From the NCBI GenBank assembly GCA_017794705.1, contig CP051235.1, positions 2,436,001-2,500,000 on the forward strand: 64,000 bases of DNA. The letters are read 5' to 3'. Positions 46,247 through 57,182 of the stretch are shown piece after piece. The DNA comes from Devosia sp. Lineage in GTDB: Bacteria > Pseudomonadota > Alphaproteobacteria > Rhizobiales > Devosiaceae. The notes beneath the pieces were generated by a model that searched no databases, had not been told where the DNA came from, and saw only the letters and a list, made by a program, of their open reading frames with translations. Made by a program: the position numbers and the translations under genes. The number at the start of each line of letters is the position of its first letter. Position 1 is the stretch's first letter.

Positions 46247-47095
46247 TTGCCGCAACCGTTCAAGGTCGCCGTGGCGCAGATGCGCTCGGGGACCGAAGCC
46301 AAAACCAATCTGGATGTGATCGCGGCCCTCGCGCAAAAGGCCGCGGATGAAGGCGCTCGTTACTTGCTGACGCCGGAGATGAGCGTGGCCTTTGCCGAGA
46401 ACAAGGCCCAGCTGGCGTCGATTGCCGAACCGTTCGAGGGCAACACAGCACTCGGAAGGCTGGCGGAGATCGCCAGGGCCTCAGGCCTGTATCTGCACGT
46501 GGGATCACTGGCGATCGCGGCGGGTGACGGCAAGTTCCTGAACCGGTCGGTGCTGTTTGCGCCGGACGGAAAAATCGCGGCACACTATGACAAGATCCAT
46601 CTGTTCGATGCCAATCTGCCGGGCGAGCGGGCCTATCTTGAAAGCGCAACCTATTCAGGTGGCGACCATCTGGTCTGGTCCGAGGTCGAAGGCATGCGGC
46701 TGGGCCTGTCGATCTGCTATGACATGCGCTTTGCGCAACTCTACACAGATCTGGCGCTGGGCGGAGCCGGCATCATCGCGGTTCCCGCCGCCTTCACCGT
46801 TCCGACCGGGCAGGCGCACTGGCACGTGTTGTTGCGGTCGCGGGCGATTGAGACAGGATGCTATGTTCTGGCAGCCGCGCAGGGCGGATTGCACCAGAAC
46901 GGGAGGTATACGTTCGGTCATTCGCTGATTGTCGATCCGTGGGGCCGGGTCGTGGTGGAAAAGAGCGACAATGAGCCCGGCATCATCTTTGCCGAGATCG
47001 ACCCGGATGCCGTGACCCAGGCCCGCGAAAAGATACCGGCGCTTGCCAATCGCCGCCCCTATTCGCTAAGCGTTAACCACGAGGGGGCAGAATAG
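46247..47095 (+). CDS. Carbon-nitrogen hydrolase (nitrilase superfamily)
   Basis: 282-residue amidase of the Nit1/omega-amidase-like group. The catalytic triad is Glu44 (LLTPEMS), Lys116 (HYDKIHLFD) and Cys157 (LSICYDMRF). Deaminated glutathione is a plausible substrate given the adjacent glutaredoxin gene, but that is inference. The start is TTG 46247, one base after grxC; a start at 46205 inside grxC adds a non-homologous leader. Confidence 0.92.
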   Translation: MPQPFKVAVAQMRSGTEAKTNLDVIAALAQKAADEGARYLLTPEMSVAFAENKAQLASIAEPFEGNTALGRLAEIARASGLYLHVGSLAIAAGDGKFLNRSVLFAPDGKIAAHYDKIHLFDANLPGERAYLESATYSGGDHLVWSEVEGMRLGLSICYDMRFAQLYTDLALGGAGIIAVPAAFTVPTGQAHWHVLLRSRAIETGCYVLAAAQGGLHQNGRYTFGHSLIVDPWGRVVVEKSDNEPGIIFAEIDPDAVTQAREKIPALANRRPYSLSVNHEGAE

Positions 47096-47116
47096 GTCCT
47101 GAAGGAAGTAGTTGCT

Positions 47117-47542
47117 GTGATTCAATATAGTCTGAGTTGCGAAAACGATCACAAGTTCGAAGCCTGGTTCAAAAGCGCCAGCGCCTATGACGAGCAGGCG
47201 GCGCGCGGCGTTGTGACCTGCCCGATCTGCTCTTCTTCCCATGTCAGCAAGGCCTTGATGGCGCCTGCTATTGCCCGCAAGGACAATCAGAAGGTCGCAT
47301 TGTCGGCCGGTCATCCTGAACAGGTGGAACTGCGCAAGAAGATGCGCGCCTTGCGGGAAAAGATCGTTGCGGAGACCGATTATGTCGGTGACCAGTTTGC
47401 GACGGAAGCCCGCAAGATCCACGATCAGGAGGTTGAGGCACGTGCGATTTATGGCGAAGCGACCACAGATGAAGTGGCCGGTCTGATCGAAGACGGCATC
47501 GATTTCATGCCGCTGCCCAACCTGCCGGAAGAGCATAACTAG
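47117..47542 (+). CDS. DUF1178 family protein
   Basis: 141-residue protein with an N-terminal zinc-ribbon-like part (MIQYSLSCENDHKFEAWFKS, then CPICSSSHVSKALMAP), the DUF1178 signature. The C-terminal half is helical and ends in DGIDFMPLPNLPEE. Function unknown. GTG 47117 is supported by GAAGGAAG upstream. It follows the nitrilase gene by 21 bases and probably shares its transcript. Confidence 0.92.
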   Translation: MIQYSLSCENDHKFEAWFKSASAYDEQAARGVVTCPICSSSHVSKALMAPAIARKDNQKVALSAGHPEQVELRKKMRALREKIVAETDYVGDQFATEARKIHDQEVEARAIYGEATTDEVAGLIEDGIDFMPLPNLPEEHN

Positions 47543-47639
47543 CTGGTGTTTCAGCGTTATGGGTTCCTCAAACTTTAGAAAAGCTTGATTAACCGGCGTG
47601 GGTTAGCATCCGGCAAACTACGGGTTTGCGGGCGGCGTA

Positions 47640-50186
47640 TTGAGTACAAGCAGCAAGAAAAAGATCGATGAGTCCCTGCTCGGCGCACTGATCGAGACCG
47701 CCGGAATCGGCATTCTTGTCGTCGATCTGGAAGAGCGCGTCTACTATGCCAACAAGGCTGCCGTAAATCTGCTCGGTTACTCGCTTGAGGAAATGCAGGC
47801 CCTGAGCATGGCCGGGCTGGTGCATCCCGACGACATGGAAAACATGCGGGCCCAGCGCGACAGCTATACGGTTTACGCTGGCCAACCCATCTATCACCGC
47901 GAAGCCAAGTACCGCACCAAGACCGGCGAGGCCATCTGGGTCATGGCCAGCGTCGCCCACATGCAGCGCCAGGCCGAGGACGGCACCGAGCTTTATTCGG
48001 TCCACCTGACCTCGATTGACCGGCAGAAGCGGGCAGAGCGCAAGCTTGCCGAAACCCAGCAGCGTTTTGAATTTGCCCTGTCGAGTGCCCGGCAAGGTGT
48101 GTGGGACTACAATCTTGCCACAGGTGAAAATTTCCATTCCGCTGACTGGCACTACATTCGCGGGCTGGAGGCGGGTTCGCCGGTCCGCGACGCCTATGAC
48201 GACTGGATGGAGCATATTCATCCCGACGACCGGAAACGCGTCGCTGACTACGTCAGCAAGCAGAACTCGGGAGAATTGGAGCGGATCGCCTTCGAGTTTC
48301 GCGAGCGGCATGTGGATGGTCACTGGGTGTGGATCCTCAGCCGCGGTCAGGTTGCCGAGCGTAACGAGGCGGGTCTGCCCATACGTGTGATCGGCACCGA
48401 CACCGACATAACCCACATCAAGGATTCCGAAGAGCAGACCGTCCGCATGGCACGGCGGCTGGAATTGGCTCAGGCGATCTCAAAGACCGGGATATGGGAA
48501 CTTGAACTCGAGACGGGTCGAAATACTTGGGACGAAAACGTAAGAGCCATCTTTGGAATTGGCGGTGAGGCGGGCCCCGTCAGGGACAACCAGTGGTTGG
48601 ATTCATTGCATCCGGATGACTACAAACAGGCAACGGATGAATTCCAGCGCGCTCTGGACACACACGCCAACCACTACTCGCAGTATCGCATTATCAGGCC
48701 GAACGGCGAGGTGCGGCACATTCGTTCCCGCGCGATCTTCCATGACGATGGAACCTGTATGCCGCGGATTATCGGGGTCAATTGGGATGTGACCGCCGAC
48801 ATGAAACTGACGGAGGAACTGCAACGCGCCAACCAGCTGGCAGAACAGCGAAACGAGGAACTAGTCACCGCCAACGCGATTGTCGAGCACAATGCGCTGC
48901 ACGATTCCCTGACCGGCCTGCCCAACCGGCGCTTTCTCGACGAGCGGATCGTGGAACGTGCAGCCCATTGCAACGAACATGGCGGGCAGCTTTGCCTGCT
49001 GCATTTCGATCTCGACAGGTTCAAGCACATCAATGACACGCTGGGGCACGCAGCGGGCGACGCCATGCTGATGCATGCGGCTGAAGTGCTGAAGGGGGCG
49101 ACCCGTGACGAGGATTTCGTGGCCCGGGTGGGCGGCGACGAGTTCGTCATCCTGCTTGAAGCCGAGGCTTCCGTGAAGCGGCTGGAGAGCCTCTGCCAGC
49201 AGGTGCTCGACGTGATGGGCCAGCCGATCCGCTACCAGGGGCAGGCGTGCCGCTCCAGCATGTCGATCGGTATTGCCAAGGCGTCGGCACCGAACATTGA
49301 TCCGCAGATGCTGCTGGTCAACGCCGACATCGCCCTTTATCGCGCCAAGAACAAGGGCCGGAACGGGTTCGTGCATTTCACCGATTCCCTACAGGCCGAA
49401 ATTTCTGCCGCCAAGAATTGTGCCGATGAGATCCTGTGGGGGTTGGACAATGACGCTTTCATTGCCCACTACCAGCCGCAGTTCGATGCCCAGACACTGG
49501 AAATTGTTGGCGTGGAAGCGTTGGCCCGCTGGCAGCATCCGGAAAAGGGTCTGCTGCCGCCCTCAACTTTCCTGAAGACGGCCGAGGAAATCAATGTCGT
49601 AGCCGACATCGACCTGAAGATTCTCGAACAGGCCCTGAATGAGCGGCGCGAGTGGATCGATGCCGGTCTGTTCATACCGCGGGTTTCCGTGAACGTTTCA
49701 ACACGACGGCTGCGCCAGGACGATCTGGTGACGCGGTTGCGCGAGAAGCATATCGAGCCGGGTGTGCTTTCCTTCGAACTGCTGGAATCGATCTTTCTCG
49801 ACGACGAGGACGACGAGTTCATCAATTGGCAGATCGAACAGCTGCACGAACTGGGGATCGGCATTGACATTGATGATTTCGGCACCGGTCACGCCTCGAT
49901 CGTCGGCTTGCTGCGGACCAAACCGCACAAGCTGAAGATTGCCCGGGAACTGGTGGCGCCGATTGTCGATTCCGACCAGCAACGCGACCTCGTCCGTTCG
50001 ATCATCGAGATCGGTCATTCGGTGGGTGTCGAGGTGGTGGCCGAGGGGGTCGAGACAATGGCCCATGCCGACCAGCTGGCCAGAATGGATTGCGACATCC
50101 TGCAAGGCTATGCCTTCGGCCGGCCGATGGCTGGCGCTGATTTCTTCCGCTATGCGCACGCCCGCGGCTGGAAGGCCGTGAGCTAG
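47640..50186 (+). CDS. Three-PAS GGDEF-EAL cyclic-di-GMP enzyme
   Basis: 848-residue soluble signalling protein. Three PAS domains lie at about 10-130, 145-270 and 275-400. The GGDEF domain has an intact GGDEF motif (498-502) with an inhibitory I-site RDED (489-492) five residues before it. The EAL domain is also complete (EAL at 626-628; SVNVSTRR, FELLESIF, IDIDDFGTG, AEGVET). It may therefore both make and break c-di-GMP. No membrane segment is seen. The TTG 47640 start is needed to keep the first PAS domain. Confidence 0.93.
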   Translation: MSTSSKKKIDESLLGALIETAGIGILVVDLEERVYYANKAAVNLLGYSLEEMQALSMAGLVHPDDMENMRAQRDSYTVYAGQPIYHREAKYRTKTGEAIWVMASVAHMQRQAEDGTELYSVHLTSIDRQKRAERKLAETQQRFEFALSSARQGVWDYNLATGENFHSADWHYIRGLEAGSPVRDAYDDWMEHIHPDDRKRVADYVSKQNSGELERIAFEFRERHVDGHWVWILSRGQVAERNEAGLPIRVIGTDTDITHIKDSEEQTVRMARRLELAQAISKTGIWELELETGRNTWDENVRAIFGIGGEAGPVRDNQWLDSLHPDDYKQATDEFQRALDTHANHYSQYRIIRPNGEVRHIRSRAIFHDDGTCMPRIIGVNWDVTADMKLTEELQRANQLAEQRNEELVTANAIVEHNALHDSLTGLPNRRFLDERIVERAAHCNEHGGQLCLLHFDLDRFKHINDTLGHAAGDAMLMHAAEVLKGATRDEDFVARVGGDEFVILLEAEASVKRLESLCQQVLDVMGQPIRYQGQACRSSMSIGIAKASAPNIDPQMLLVNADIALYRAKNKGRNGFVHFTDSLQAEISAAKNCADEILWGLDNDAFIAHYQPQFDAQTLEIVGVEALARWQHPEKGLLPPSTFLKTAEEINVVADIDLKILEQALNERREWIDAGLFIPRVSVNVSTRRLRQDDLVTRLREKHIEPGVLSFELLESIFLDDEDDEFINWQIEQLHELGIGIDIDDFGTGHASIVGLLRTKPHKLKIARELVAPIVDSDQQRDLVRSIIEIGHSVGVEVVAEGVETMAHADQLARMDCDILQGYAFGRPMAGADFFRYAHARGWKAVS

Positions 50187-50233
50187 AGCGTTTCCAGGAA
50201 AAGTGCGAAGCGGTTTTCCGGTTCGGAAACGCG
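50187..50233. repeat. Palindromic interspersed repeat
   Basis: Nested hairpin between converging genes: outer arms GCGTTTCC (50188-50195) and GGAAACGC (50225-50232), inner arms GGAAAA and TTTTCC. It matches a short palindromic repeat I remember as common in Hyphomicrobiales intergenic regions. Only one copy was found in this window. Confidence 0.6.
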
Positions 50234-50246
50234 GCCAGACTCCAAG

Positions 50247-50729
50247 TCACCAGAAGCCTTCGTGGCTCCGGGCGATTTCTTCCTCGAGTTCGGGGAAGGG
50301 GCCACGCACAATCGTCTTGCGCTGGCCGGCGTCAAAGACGGTGCGGCAATCGAGGTCCATCGTGAGGTTTTCCTCATTGGCGCCGGTCATCTGGGCCAGC
50401 CGCTTTTCGGTCATACCGTAAACGAGGGTGCCGATGTTGGCCCAGTAGGTGGTGCCGGCACACATGGCGCAGGGCTCGAAGGCCGAATAGAGCGTGCAGG
50501 TTGCAAGCACCTCGGGCTCGAACAGCACGGCGGCTTCGCGGGCGACAATGGATTCGGCGTGGCCGGGACCCTTCTGGTGGGAGAAATCGTTGCCCGCCTC
50601 GATCAGAACATTCCCCCTGTCATCGACCAGCATCGCCCCGAAAGGATGATTGCCGGCGGCGCGGGCCTCGAGCCCCAGTTCTATGGTACGCCGCAAAAAG
50701 GCAATGTCCTGTTCGCGGCTCAGGGTCAT
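50247..50729 (-). CDS. Nucleoside/purine deaminase (CDA family)
   Basis: 160-residue zinc-dependent deaminase. The zinc and catalytic residues are H57-A-E59 and P86-C87-A-M-C90, the HAE/PCxxC pair of cytidine-deaminase-like enzymes. Best relatives are guanine or nucleoside deaminases rather than TadA. Start ATG 50729 overlaps the ubiG stop by four bases, so it is translated from the ubiG transcript. Confidence 0.88.
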   Translation of the reverse strand: MTLSREQDIAFLRRTIELGLEARAAGNHPFGAMLVDDRGNVLIEAGNDFSHQKGPGHAESIVAREAAVLFEPEVLATCTLYSAFEPCAMCAGTTYWANIGTLVYGMTEKRLAQMTGANEENLTMDLDCRTVFDAGQRKTIVRGPFPELEEEIARSHEGFW

Positions 50730-51472
50730 GCGGACGCGCCTGGTTTTTCGGCCAAGAGCATGTAGTTGACCCCCATGTCGCGGCTCTGGCGCCACTGATC
50801 ATGCAGAGGAGAATAGGAGACCCCGCACTTGTGCTTGATGGACATGCCGTCGCGGCGGAGCAGCGAGGTGATTTCCTCCGGCGTCAGGAACTTGGAATAG
50901 GAGTGGGTTCCCTTGGGGAGCCAACCGAGCACATATTCGGCGCCGACAATAGCGAGCGCAAAGGCGCGCGCGGTGCGGTTGATGGTGGCGACAAACATCA
51001 GCCCACCGGGTTTGACCAGCTGCGCGCAGCTCTTGAGGTAAAGCGGCACGTCGGCGACATGCTCAACCACTTCCATGTTGAGCACGACGTCGAACTGCGC
51101 GCCCTCGGCGGCAAGGCTCTCCGAGGTGGTGGCGCGATAGTTGATGGCAAGGCCGGACTGCTTGGCGTGCAGCGCGGCTATCTGAACGTTTCGCTCTGCT
51201 GCATCGACACCGGTGACATCGGCGCCAAGCCGCGCCATGGGTTCACACAACAGGCCACCGCCGCAGCCGATATCAAGGATCTTCAGTCCTTCGAACGGCC
51301 GCCTTCTGGTGCCGTCGAGGCCGAAATGGTCGAGCACTTTTTCGCGGATATAGGCCAGCCGGACGGGGTTGAACTTGTGCAGTGGCTTGAACTTGCCGGA
51401 GGGGTTCCACCATTCCTCGGCGAGGGCCGCGAACTTGTCGATTTCGCTTTCATTGATGGTCGTGGCGGTCAT
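50726..51472 (-). CDS. ubiG: Ubiquinone biosynthesis O-methyltransferase
   Basis: 248-residue SAM-dependent O-methyltransferase that acts twice in ubiquinone synthesis. The opening [29 protein letters not shown] is diagnostic, and the SAM loop is [22 protein letters not shown] 51472 is preceded by AAAGG; TTG 51478 is a weaker alternative. It is divergent from lysC. Confidence 0.96.
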   Translation of the reverse strand: MTATTINESEIDKFAALAEEWWNPSGKFKPLHKFNPVRLAYIREKVLDHFGLDGTRRRPFEGLKILDIGCGGGLLCEPMARLGADVTGVDAAERNVQIAALHAKQSGLAINYRATTSESLAAEGAQFDVVLNMEVVEHVADVPLYLKSCAQLVKPGGLMFVATINRTARAFALAIVGAEYVLGWLPKGTHSYSKFLTPEEITSLLRRDGMSIKHKCGVSYSPLHDQWRQSRDMGVNYMLLAEKPGASA

Positions 51473-51630
51473 GGCCAACCTTTGCGCATTTGCCGTGCCC
51501 CCTAATTGGGACTTTGCGGCTTCAGAGTCCAGTGACAGCGCTTAGTCCAGTTGATCGCACCAAGGCTTTGTGGCAATGGAGCGGCCAATAATGGTCTCGC
51601 GCCCGGGCAGGGTGCCCAAAGGATTAGATC

Positions 51631-52899
51631 GTGGCACGCATCGTGATGAAGTTTGGCGGCACGTCGGTCGCCGATCTGAGCCGGATTCGGCATGCCGCGC
51701 GCCATGTCGAGCGGGAGATCAAGGCTGGTCATCAGGTTGCTGTAGTGGTCTCCGCCATGGCCGGGGCCACCAATCAGCTGGTCGAATGGTGCGCGGAAGC
51801 ATCGCCGTTGCACGATGCGCGTGAGTATGACGCTGTCGTCTCGACGGGGGAGCAGGTGACCGCGGGACTGATGGCAATCGTCCTCCAGTCGATGGGCATC
51901 ACGGCGCGGTCCTTTTCCGGCTGGCAGGTGCCGATCAAGACCTCGGATGTACATGGTGCGGCACGCATTACGGATATCGATGCGACCGAACTGAACAAAC
52001 GGCTCGACGACGGACAGGTCTGCGTGGTTACCGGGTTTCAGGGGATTTCGCCGGCCAACCGGATCACCACGCTTGGGCGCGGCGGGTCCGATACCAGCGC
52101 GGTGGCCGTTGCCGCAGCGATCAGTGCCGACCGTTGTGAAATCTATACAGATGTCGACGGGGTCTACACCACCGACCCGCGCATTGCCCCCAAGGCGCAG
52201 CGCATGGTGCGCGTCAGCTTTGAGGAAATGCTGGAAATGGCATCGCTTGGCGCCAAGGTGTTGCAGACCCGTTCGGTGGAGCTGGCCATGGCCAAACATG
52301 TGCGGTTGGCGGTTCGCTCCAGTTTTGACGATCCGGATGCGCCGCAGATGGCGCCGGACGGAAGCGATACGGGCGTGCCGGGCACGCTGGTATGCGATGA
52401 GGATGAGATCATGGAAGAACAGATTGTTTCCGGCGTGACCCTGGCCAAGGCCGAAGCCAAGATCACCCTGCGCGGGGTCAAGGATCATCCCGGTGTGGCC
52501 GCAGCTGTGTTTGGGGCGCTGGCCGCCGAGCACATCGTCGTCGACATGATCGTTCAGAACGTTTCCGACGATGGCAAGGTCACCGACATCACCTTCACCC
52601 TGCCGGACAAGGAATATGACAAGGCGGTCAAGGCGCTCGAAAACGCCGGCGACGGTCTGGAATATTCCCGGATCGTCGGGGCCAAGGGCGGCGCCAAGAT
52701 TTCAGTGGTGGGCGTCGGCATGCGGTCACACGCCGGTGTGGCCTCCTCCATGTTCAAGGCGCTGGCAGACAAGGGCATCAACATCCAGTTGATCACCACC
52801 TCGGAAATCAAGACCTCGGTGCTGATCGACGAGGAATATGCCGAGCTTGCAGTCCGCGCCCTGCATACTTATTACGGTCTCGACAGGCAGGACGCCTGA
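51631..52899 (+). CDS. lysC: Aspartate kinase
   Basis: 422-residue kinase that starts the aspartate family pathway (lysine, threonine, methionine). The N-terminus MARIVMKFGGTSVADLSRI and the segment VTGFQGISPANRITTLGRGGSDTSA mark the kinase domain. Two ACT domains (about 270-340 and 350-420) mediate amino-acid feedback. GTG 51631 has AAAGGA upstream. It precedes ptsP by 64 bases, a conserved order. Confidence 0.96.
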   Translation: MARIVMKFGGTSVADLSRIRHAARHVEREIKAGHQVAVVVSAMAGATNQLVEWCAEASPLHDAREYDAVVSTGEQVTAGLMAIVLQSMGITARSFSGWQVPIKTSDVHGAARITDIDATELNKRLDDGQVCVVTGFQGISPANRITTLGRGGSDTSAVAVAAAISADRCEIYTDVDGVYTTDPRIAPKAQRMVRVSFEEMLEMASLGAKVLQTRSVELAMAKHVRLAVRSSFDDPDAPQMAPDGSDTGVPGTLVCDEDEIMEEQIVSGVTLAKAEAKITLRGVKDHPGVAAAVFGALAAEHIVVDMIVQNVSDDGKVTDITFTLPDKEYDKAVKALENAGDGLEYSRIVGAKGGAKISVVGVGMRSHAGVASSMFKALADKGINIQLITTSEIKTSVLIDEEYAELAVRALHTYYGLDRQDA

Positions 52900-52963
52900 C
52901 CGTCACGCACCAAGCGCCGACGGCTTTTAGGGGGGCGGCCGGCTGCCGGTTGCCGAAGAACGC

Positions 52964-55228
52964 ATGACCTCAGTGGTAAGCGGCCCACGCCTATTGCTCC
53001 GGCAATTGCGCGAGACGATGGCGGAAACGCTGGACTCTCAGGACCGCCTGGACAAGATCGTCAACCTGATCGCGGACAATATGGGCGCCGACGTGTGCTC
53101 GTTCTATGTCCTGCGAGACGATGGCGCGCTTGAACTTTTCGCCACGCGCGGCCTTTCCCCGACTGCTGTGCACATGACTACCCTACGCCTGGGCGAAGGG
53201 CTGGTCGGCATGATCGCCGCCGAAGCCGAACCGCTGGCGCTGGAAGATGCACCAAGCCACCCTGCGTTTGCCTACAGGCCCGAAACGGGCGAAGATCCAT
53301 TCCACTCGTTCCTCGGTGTGCCGGTTCTGAAGGCCGGTCAGACGCTGGGCGTTCTGGTGGTGCAAAATTCAGAGCGCCGTATCTATCGCGAGGATGAGAC
53401 CGAGGCGATGCTGACCACCGCCACGATCCTGGCGGAAATGCTTTCCACGTCGGAATTCGAAGGGCTGATCAAGCCGGGCTCGGATATTGATCTGAGGCGG
53501 CCGCGCACCTTTGAGGGTACTGGCTTCTCCGAAGGAGTGGCGCTCGGCACGGTGGTTCTGCATGATCCCCGCGTGGTCGTGCGCAACTTTGTTGCCGACG
53601 ATACCGATGCGGAAATGGAGCGGCTGGAATCTGCGCTTCGCACCATGCGCATGTCCATCGACGACATGTTCGAGCATGGCGACATGCAGGTGAATTCGAT
53701 CCATCGCGACATTCTTGAAAGCTACCGCATGTTCGCCCACGACCGGGGCTGGGTACGGCGGCTTTCCGAAGCGGTGCAGAGCGGTCTGACGGCAGAGGCT
53801 GCGGTTGAGCGCGTGCAGAATGACACGCGCGCCCGCATGATGCGCCAGACGGACAGCTACATTCGCGACCGGCTGCATGATCTTGATGATCTTGCCAACC
53901 GGCTGCTGCGCATCCTGACCGGTGACGGCGACATGTTCGGCACCAAGGACCTGCCGGAGAACGCCGTGATCGTGGCCCGCAATATGGGACCGGCGGAACT
54001 GCTGGAATATGACCGCTCGCGGTTGCGCGGCGTGGTGCTGGAAGAGGGTGCAATGACCGCGCATGTGGCGATCATTGCCCGTTCGCTGGGTCTGGCTGCG
54101 GTGGGGCAGGCGGATTCCATTGTTTCCGTGTGTGAAAGCGGCGACGACATCATCGTCGATGGCGACACCGGCACGGTGCACCTGCGCCCGACGCCGGATG
54201 TCGAGGCGATCTATGTCGACAAGGTCAAGCTGAAGGCCAGGCGGCAGGAACAGTATGAGGCGCTTCGTCCGCTTCCGTCCGTGACCAAGGACGGCGTGCC
54301 GGTCACGCTGCTGCACAATTCGGGGCTGGTGGCAGATTTGCCGGCACTCGATGAAACCGGGGCGGAAGGCGTTGGCCTGTTCCGCACCGAATTGCAGTTC
54401 ATGATTGCCTCAAAACTGCCGCGTCTCGCCGAGCAGGTGGAACTTTACAAGGAAGCCATGGACATGGCGGGCGACCGCCCCATCGTCTTCCGCCTGTTGG
54501 ATATCGGCGGCGACAAGGTGGTGCCCTATATGCGCGCGGCGGCCGAAGAGAATCCGGCAATGGGCTGGCGGTCGCTGCGGCTGGCGCTTGACCGGCCGGG
54601 CCTGTTGCGGACCCAGGTCCGAGCATTGCTGCAGGCCGCCGAAGGGCGCCCTCTCAAGATTCTGGTCCCAATGGTCACCGAGACCTCGGAATATCTGAAA
54701 TGCACGCAGGTGATCCGCAAGGAAGTCGAGCGCATGTCTCGACTGCACATGGTTGTGCCATCAAAGCTTGAGATCGGGGCAATGATCGAAGTGCCCTCAC
54801 TGCTGTTCGAACTAGATACGCTGCTGCCCGAAACCGATTTCGTTTCTATCGGGTCAAATGACCTGATCCAGTTCCTGACCGCCACCGACCGGGCAAATCG
54901 CCGTGTGGCCAACTCCTATGATCCGATCGCCAAGCCGCGGCTTCGCGTGATCCGGCAGATCGTCGAAGCCACCAAAAGGCACAATGTGCCGCTGACCATG
55001 TGCGGCGAACTGGCCGGTCGTCCGCTGGAAGCGCTGGCACTGATGGCGGTGGGCATGACGCGTCTGTCCATGGGTCCTTCGTCAATCGGGCCGATCAAGG
55101 ATTTGATCCTGTCGCTGGACCTCGGGGCCATACAGAAAAAGGTCAACCAGGCGCTTGAGGGCCCCGAACAGGTCAACATCCGTGCGCTGTTGAAAGAACT
55201 GGCCGACAAGCAGGCGCTGCCGGTCTAG
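52964..55228 (+). CDS. ptsP: Enzyme I-Ntr, PEP-protein phosphotransferase
   Basis: 754-residue first enzyme of the nitrogen phosphotransferase system, which signals nitrogen and carbon state rather than sugar uptake. An N-terminal GAF domain (about 15-160) is followed by the PEP-utiliser domains. The phosphohistidine is His367 ([13 protein letters not shown]), and the PEP-binding region includes [13 protein letters not shown] near 690 and the TIM-barrel segment [11 protein letters not shown]. It lies between lysC and prfA. Confidence 0.96.
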   Translation: MTSVVSGPRLLLRQLRETMAETLDSQDRLDKIVNLIADNMGADVCSFYVLRDDGALELFATRGLSPTAVHMTTLRLGEGLVGMIAAEAEPLALEDAPSHPAFAYRPETGEDPFHSFLGVPVLKAGQTLGVLVVQNSERRIYREDETEAMLTTATILAEMLSTSEFEGLIKPGSDIDLRRPRTFEGTGFSEGVALGTVVLHDPRVVVRNFVADDTDAEMERLESALRTMRMSIDDMFEHGDMQVNSIHRDILESYRMFAHDRGWVRRLSEAVQSGLTAEAAVERVQNDTRARMMRQTDSYIRDRLHDLDDLANRLLRILTGDGDMFGTKDLPENAVIVARNMGPAELLEYDRSRLRGVVLEEGAMTAHVAIIARSLGLAAVGQADSIVSVCESGDDIIVDGDTGTVHLRPTPDVEAIYVDKVKLKARRQEQYEALRPLPSVTKDGVPVTLLHNSGLVADLPALDETGAEGVGLFRTELQFMIASKLPRLAEQVELYKEAMDMAGDRPIVFRLLDIGGDKVVPYMRAAAEENPAMGWRSLRLALDRPGLLRTQVRALLQAAEGRPLKILVPMVTETSEYLKCTQVIRKEVERMSRLHMVVPSKLEIGAMIEVPSLLFELDTLLPETDFVSIGSNDLIQFLTATDRANRRVANSYDPIAKPRLRVIRQIVEATKRHNVPLTMCGELAGRPLEALALMAVGMTRLSMGPSSIGPIKDLILSLDLGAIQKKVNQALEGPEQVNIRALLKELADKQALPV

Positions 55229-55251
55229 GTCCAGTCAGAAAGTACCTCCCC

Positions 55252-56328
55252 ATGGCCGATTTGCCCGAAGACAAGCTGGACGCACTTGAAACGCGGTTTG
55301 CCGCGCTTGAGCACCAGATGTCCGCCAATCCGGATGCCGAAGCCTATGTGAAGCTGGCCAAGGAATATGCGGAACTGCAGCCCATCGTGGAATCGATCCG
55401 GTCCTACCGGCAGGTTGTCCGCGATCTGGCCGGCGCGCGCGAGCTGCTGCGCGGCGGCGACGCCGAAATGCGCGAGATGGCCGAGATTGAGGTCGAGGAG
55501 CTAAGCGAAAAGCTGGAGCAGATGGTCGCCGAAGTGCGCCTGATGCTTCTGCCCAAGGATGCCGCGGACGACAAAAATGTCATCCTCGAAGTCAGGGCCG
55601 GGACCGGCGGTGATGAAGCGGCGCTTTTTGCCGGTGACCTGTTCCGCATGTATCAGCGCTATGCCGAATTGCAGGGCTGGAAGGTAACCGTGCTTGAGCA
55701 GAGCGAAGGCGAGTTCGGCGGCTACAAGGAAATCATTGCACAGATTTCGGGAGCCGGCGCCTATGCCAAGTTCAAGTTCGAAAGCGGCGTACATCGGGTT
55801 CAGCGGGTACCGGAAACCGAATCCGGCGGCCGCATCCACACGTCGGCGGCCACCGTCGCGGTCCTTCCGGAAGTGGAGGAAGTGGACGTCGACATCCGCC
55901 CCGAGGATATCCGCATCGACACGATGCGCGCCTCAGGCGCCGGCGGTCAGCACGTCAACACGACGGACAGTGCCGTGCGCATCACTCATATCCCGACCGG
56001 CATTGTGGTTGTCGCCTCCGAGAAGAGTCAGCACCAGAACAGGGCGACAGCGATGAAGGTGTTGAGGGCGCGGCTCTACGAAGAGCAGCAGGGCGCGCTC
56101 GACAAGGAACGGGCGGATGCCCGACGCGACCAGGTGGGGTCCGGCGACCGGTCTGAACGCATCCGCACCTACAATTTCCCGCAAGGGCGCGTCTCCGATC
56201 ACCGGATCAACCTGACGCTTTACAAGCTGGACAAGGTGATCACCGGCGAGGCGCTCGGCGAGTTGATCGACGCGCTGACCACCGAGCATCAGGCGGCGCT
56301 TCTGGCCGACATGGACCAATCCAACTGA
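55252..56328 (+). CDS. prfA: Peptide chain release factor 1
   Basis: 358-residue class I release factor for UAA and UAG. The GGQ peptidyl-hydrolysis loop is at 231-233 (SGAGGQHVN). The stop-codon recognition PxT tripeptide reads PET (187-189), within [20 protein letters not shown]. Its stop overlaps the proposed CTG start of prmC (CTGA). Confidence 0.97.
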   Translation: MADLPEDKLDALETRFAALEHQMSANPDAEAYVKLAKEYAELQPIVESIRSYRQVVRDLAGARELLRGGDAEMREMAEIEVEELSEKLEQMVAEVRLMLLPKDAADDKNVILEVRAGTGGDEAALFAGDLFRMYQRYAELQGWKVTVLEQSEGEFGGYKEIIAQISGAGAYAKFKFESGVHRVQRVPETESGGRIHTSAATVAVLPEVEEVDVDIRPEDIRIDTMRASGAGGQHVNTTDSAVRITHIPTGIVVVASEKSQHQNRATAMKVLRARLYEEQQGALDKERADARRDQVGSGDRSERIRTYNFPQGRVSDHRINLTLYKLDKVITGEALGELIDALTTEHQAALLADMDQSN

Positions 56329-57182
56329 CCGGCGAAAACACCATTGGCAGGGTCTGGCGCGACACAGCTGCCCGGTTACGGGAGGCGGGAATAGCGACAG
56401 CGGACCTCGATGCCCGGCTGATCGTAGGCCACGTGCTGGATCTTGATCTGACCGGGCTCATTGCCGCCGAGGATGACCCCGTTCCGCAGCATGAGCGCCA
56501 ACTGATCGATGAGTTCGGCGCGCGGCGCATGAATGGCGTGCCGGTTGCGCGGCTGCTCGGCCATCAGGAATTCTACGGGCTGCGTTTTGACCTGGGTTCG
56601 GACACGCTGGTGCCGCGCCCGGAAACCGAGTTGCTGGTCGATCTGGCGCTGGCGTTTCTTTCGCCCGCCAAGGCGCCGCGGGTGCTCGATCTGGGCACCG
56701 GCACCGGCTGCATTCCCATCGCGCTTCTGCACGAGCGAACCGACTTACTCGCCGTCGCTGTTGATCTCAGCGCCGGCGCGCTGGCAATGGCGCAGCGCAA
56801 CGCGGAACGCCACGGCGTCTCGGACAGGCTGACGTTGGCGCAGGGGTCGTGGTTCACACCACTAGATCCAGAAACGCGGTTTGATCTGATCACCTCCAAC
56901 CCGCCCTACATAGCGGCAAGTGTGATCAATGAGCTTTCGCCCGAAGTGCGCGAGCATGATCCGCGGCTGGCGCTTGATGGTGGAGCCGACGGGCTTGATG
57001 CCTACCGGCAGATTCTGGACGCAGCGCCCGGCTTTTTGCGCCCCGGCGGACGCGTCATGCTGGAAATCGGTTTTGACCAGGCCGAGGCTGTGCGCTTGAT
57101 CGCGGCGCAATCAGGCCCACATGAGGTGTACGTTCATCAGGATCTGGCCGGTCTGGACCGTGTGATCGTTGCGCACTGTTAA
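56325..57182 (+). CDS. prmC: Release factor glutamine N5-methyltransferase, probable CTG start
   Basis: 285-residue methyltransferase (if CTG 56325 is used) that methylates the glutamine of the GGQ loop in release factors. The SAM loop is [15 protein letters not shown] and the catalytic motif is [10 protein letters not shown]. The first standard start is GTG 56433, which would remove about 36 conserved residues of the N-terminal domain ([19 protein letters not shown]). CTG 56325 overlaps the prfA stop as CTGA; ATT 56343 is another option. The length from CTG is normal for the family. Confidence 0.88.
   Translation: MTGENTIGRVWRDTAARLREAGIATADLDARLIVGHVLDLDLTGLIAAEDDPVPQHERQLIDEFGARRMNGVPVARLLGHQEFYGLRFDLGSDTLVPRPETELLVDLALAFLSPAKAPRVLDLGTGTGCIPIALLHERTDLLAVAVDLSAGALAMAQRNAERHGVSDRLTLAQGSWFTPLDPETRFDLITSNPPYIAASVINELSPEVREHDPRLALDGGADGLDAYRQILDAAPGFLRPGGRVMLEIGFDQAEAVRLIAAQSGPHEVYVHQDLAGLDRVIVAHC

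Noticed and set aside
51502..52533. 343-residue minus-strand open frame over lysC
   Set aside because: Antisense to a clear aspartate kinase gene; no homology pattern.
53369..54316. 315-residue minus-strand open frame over ptsP
   Set aside because: Histidine- and arginine-rich translation typical of antisense GC-rich frames; ptsP is unambiguous.
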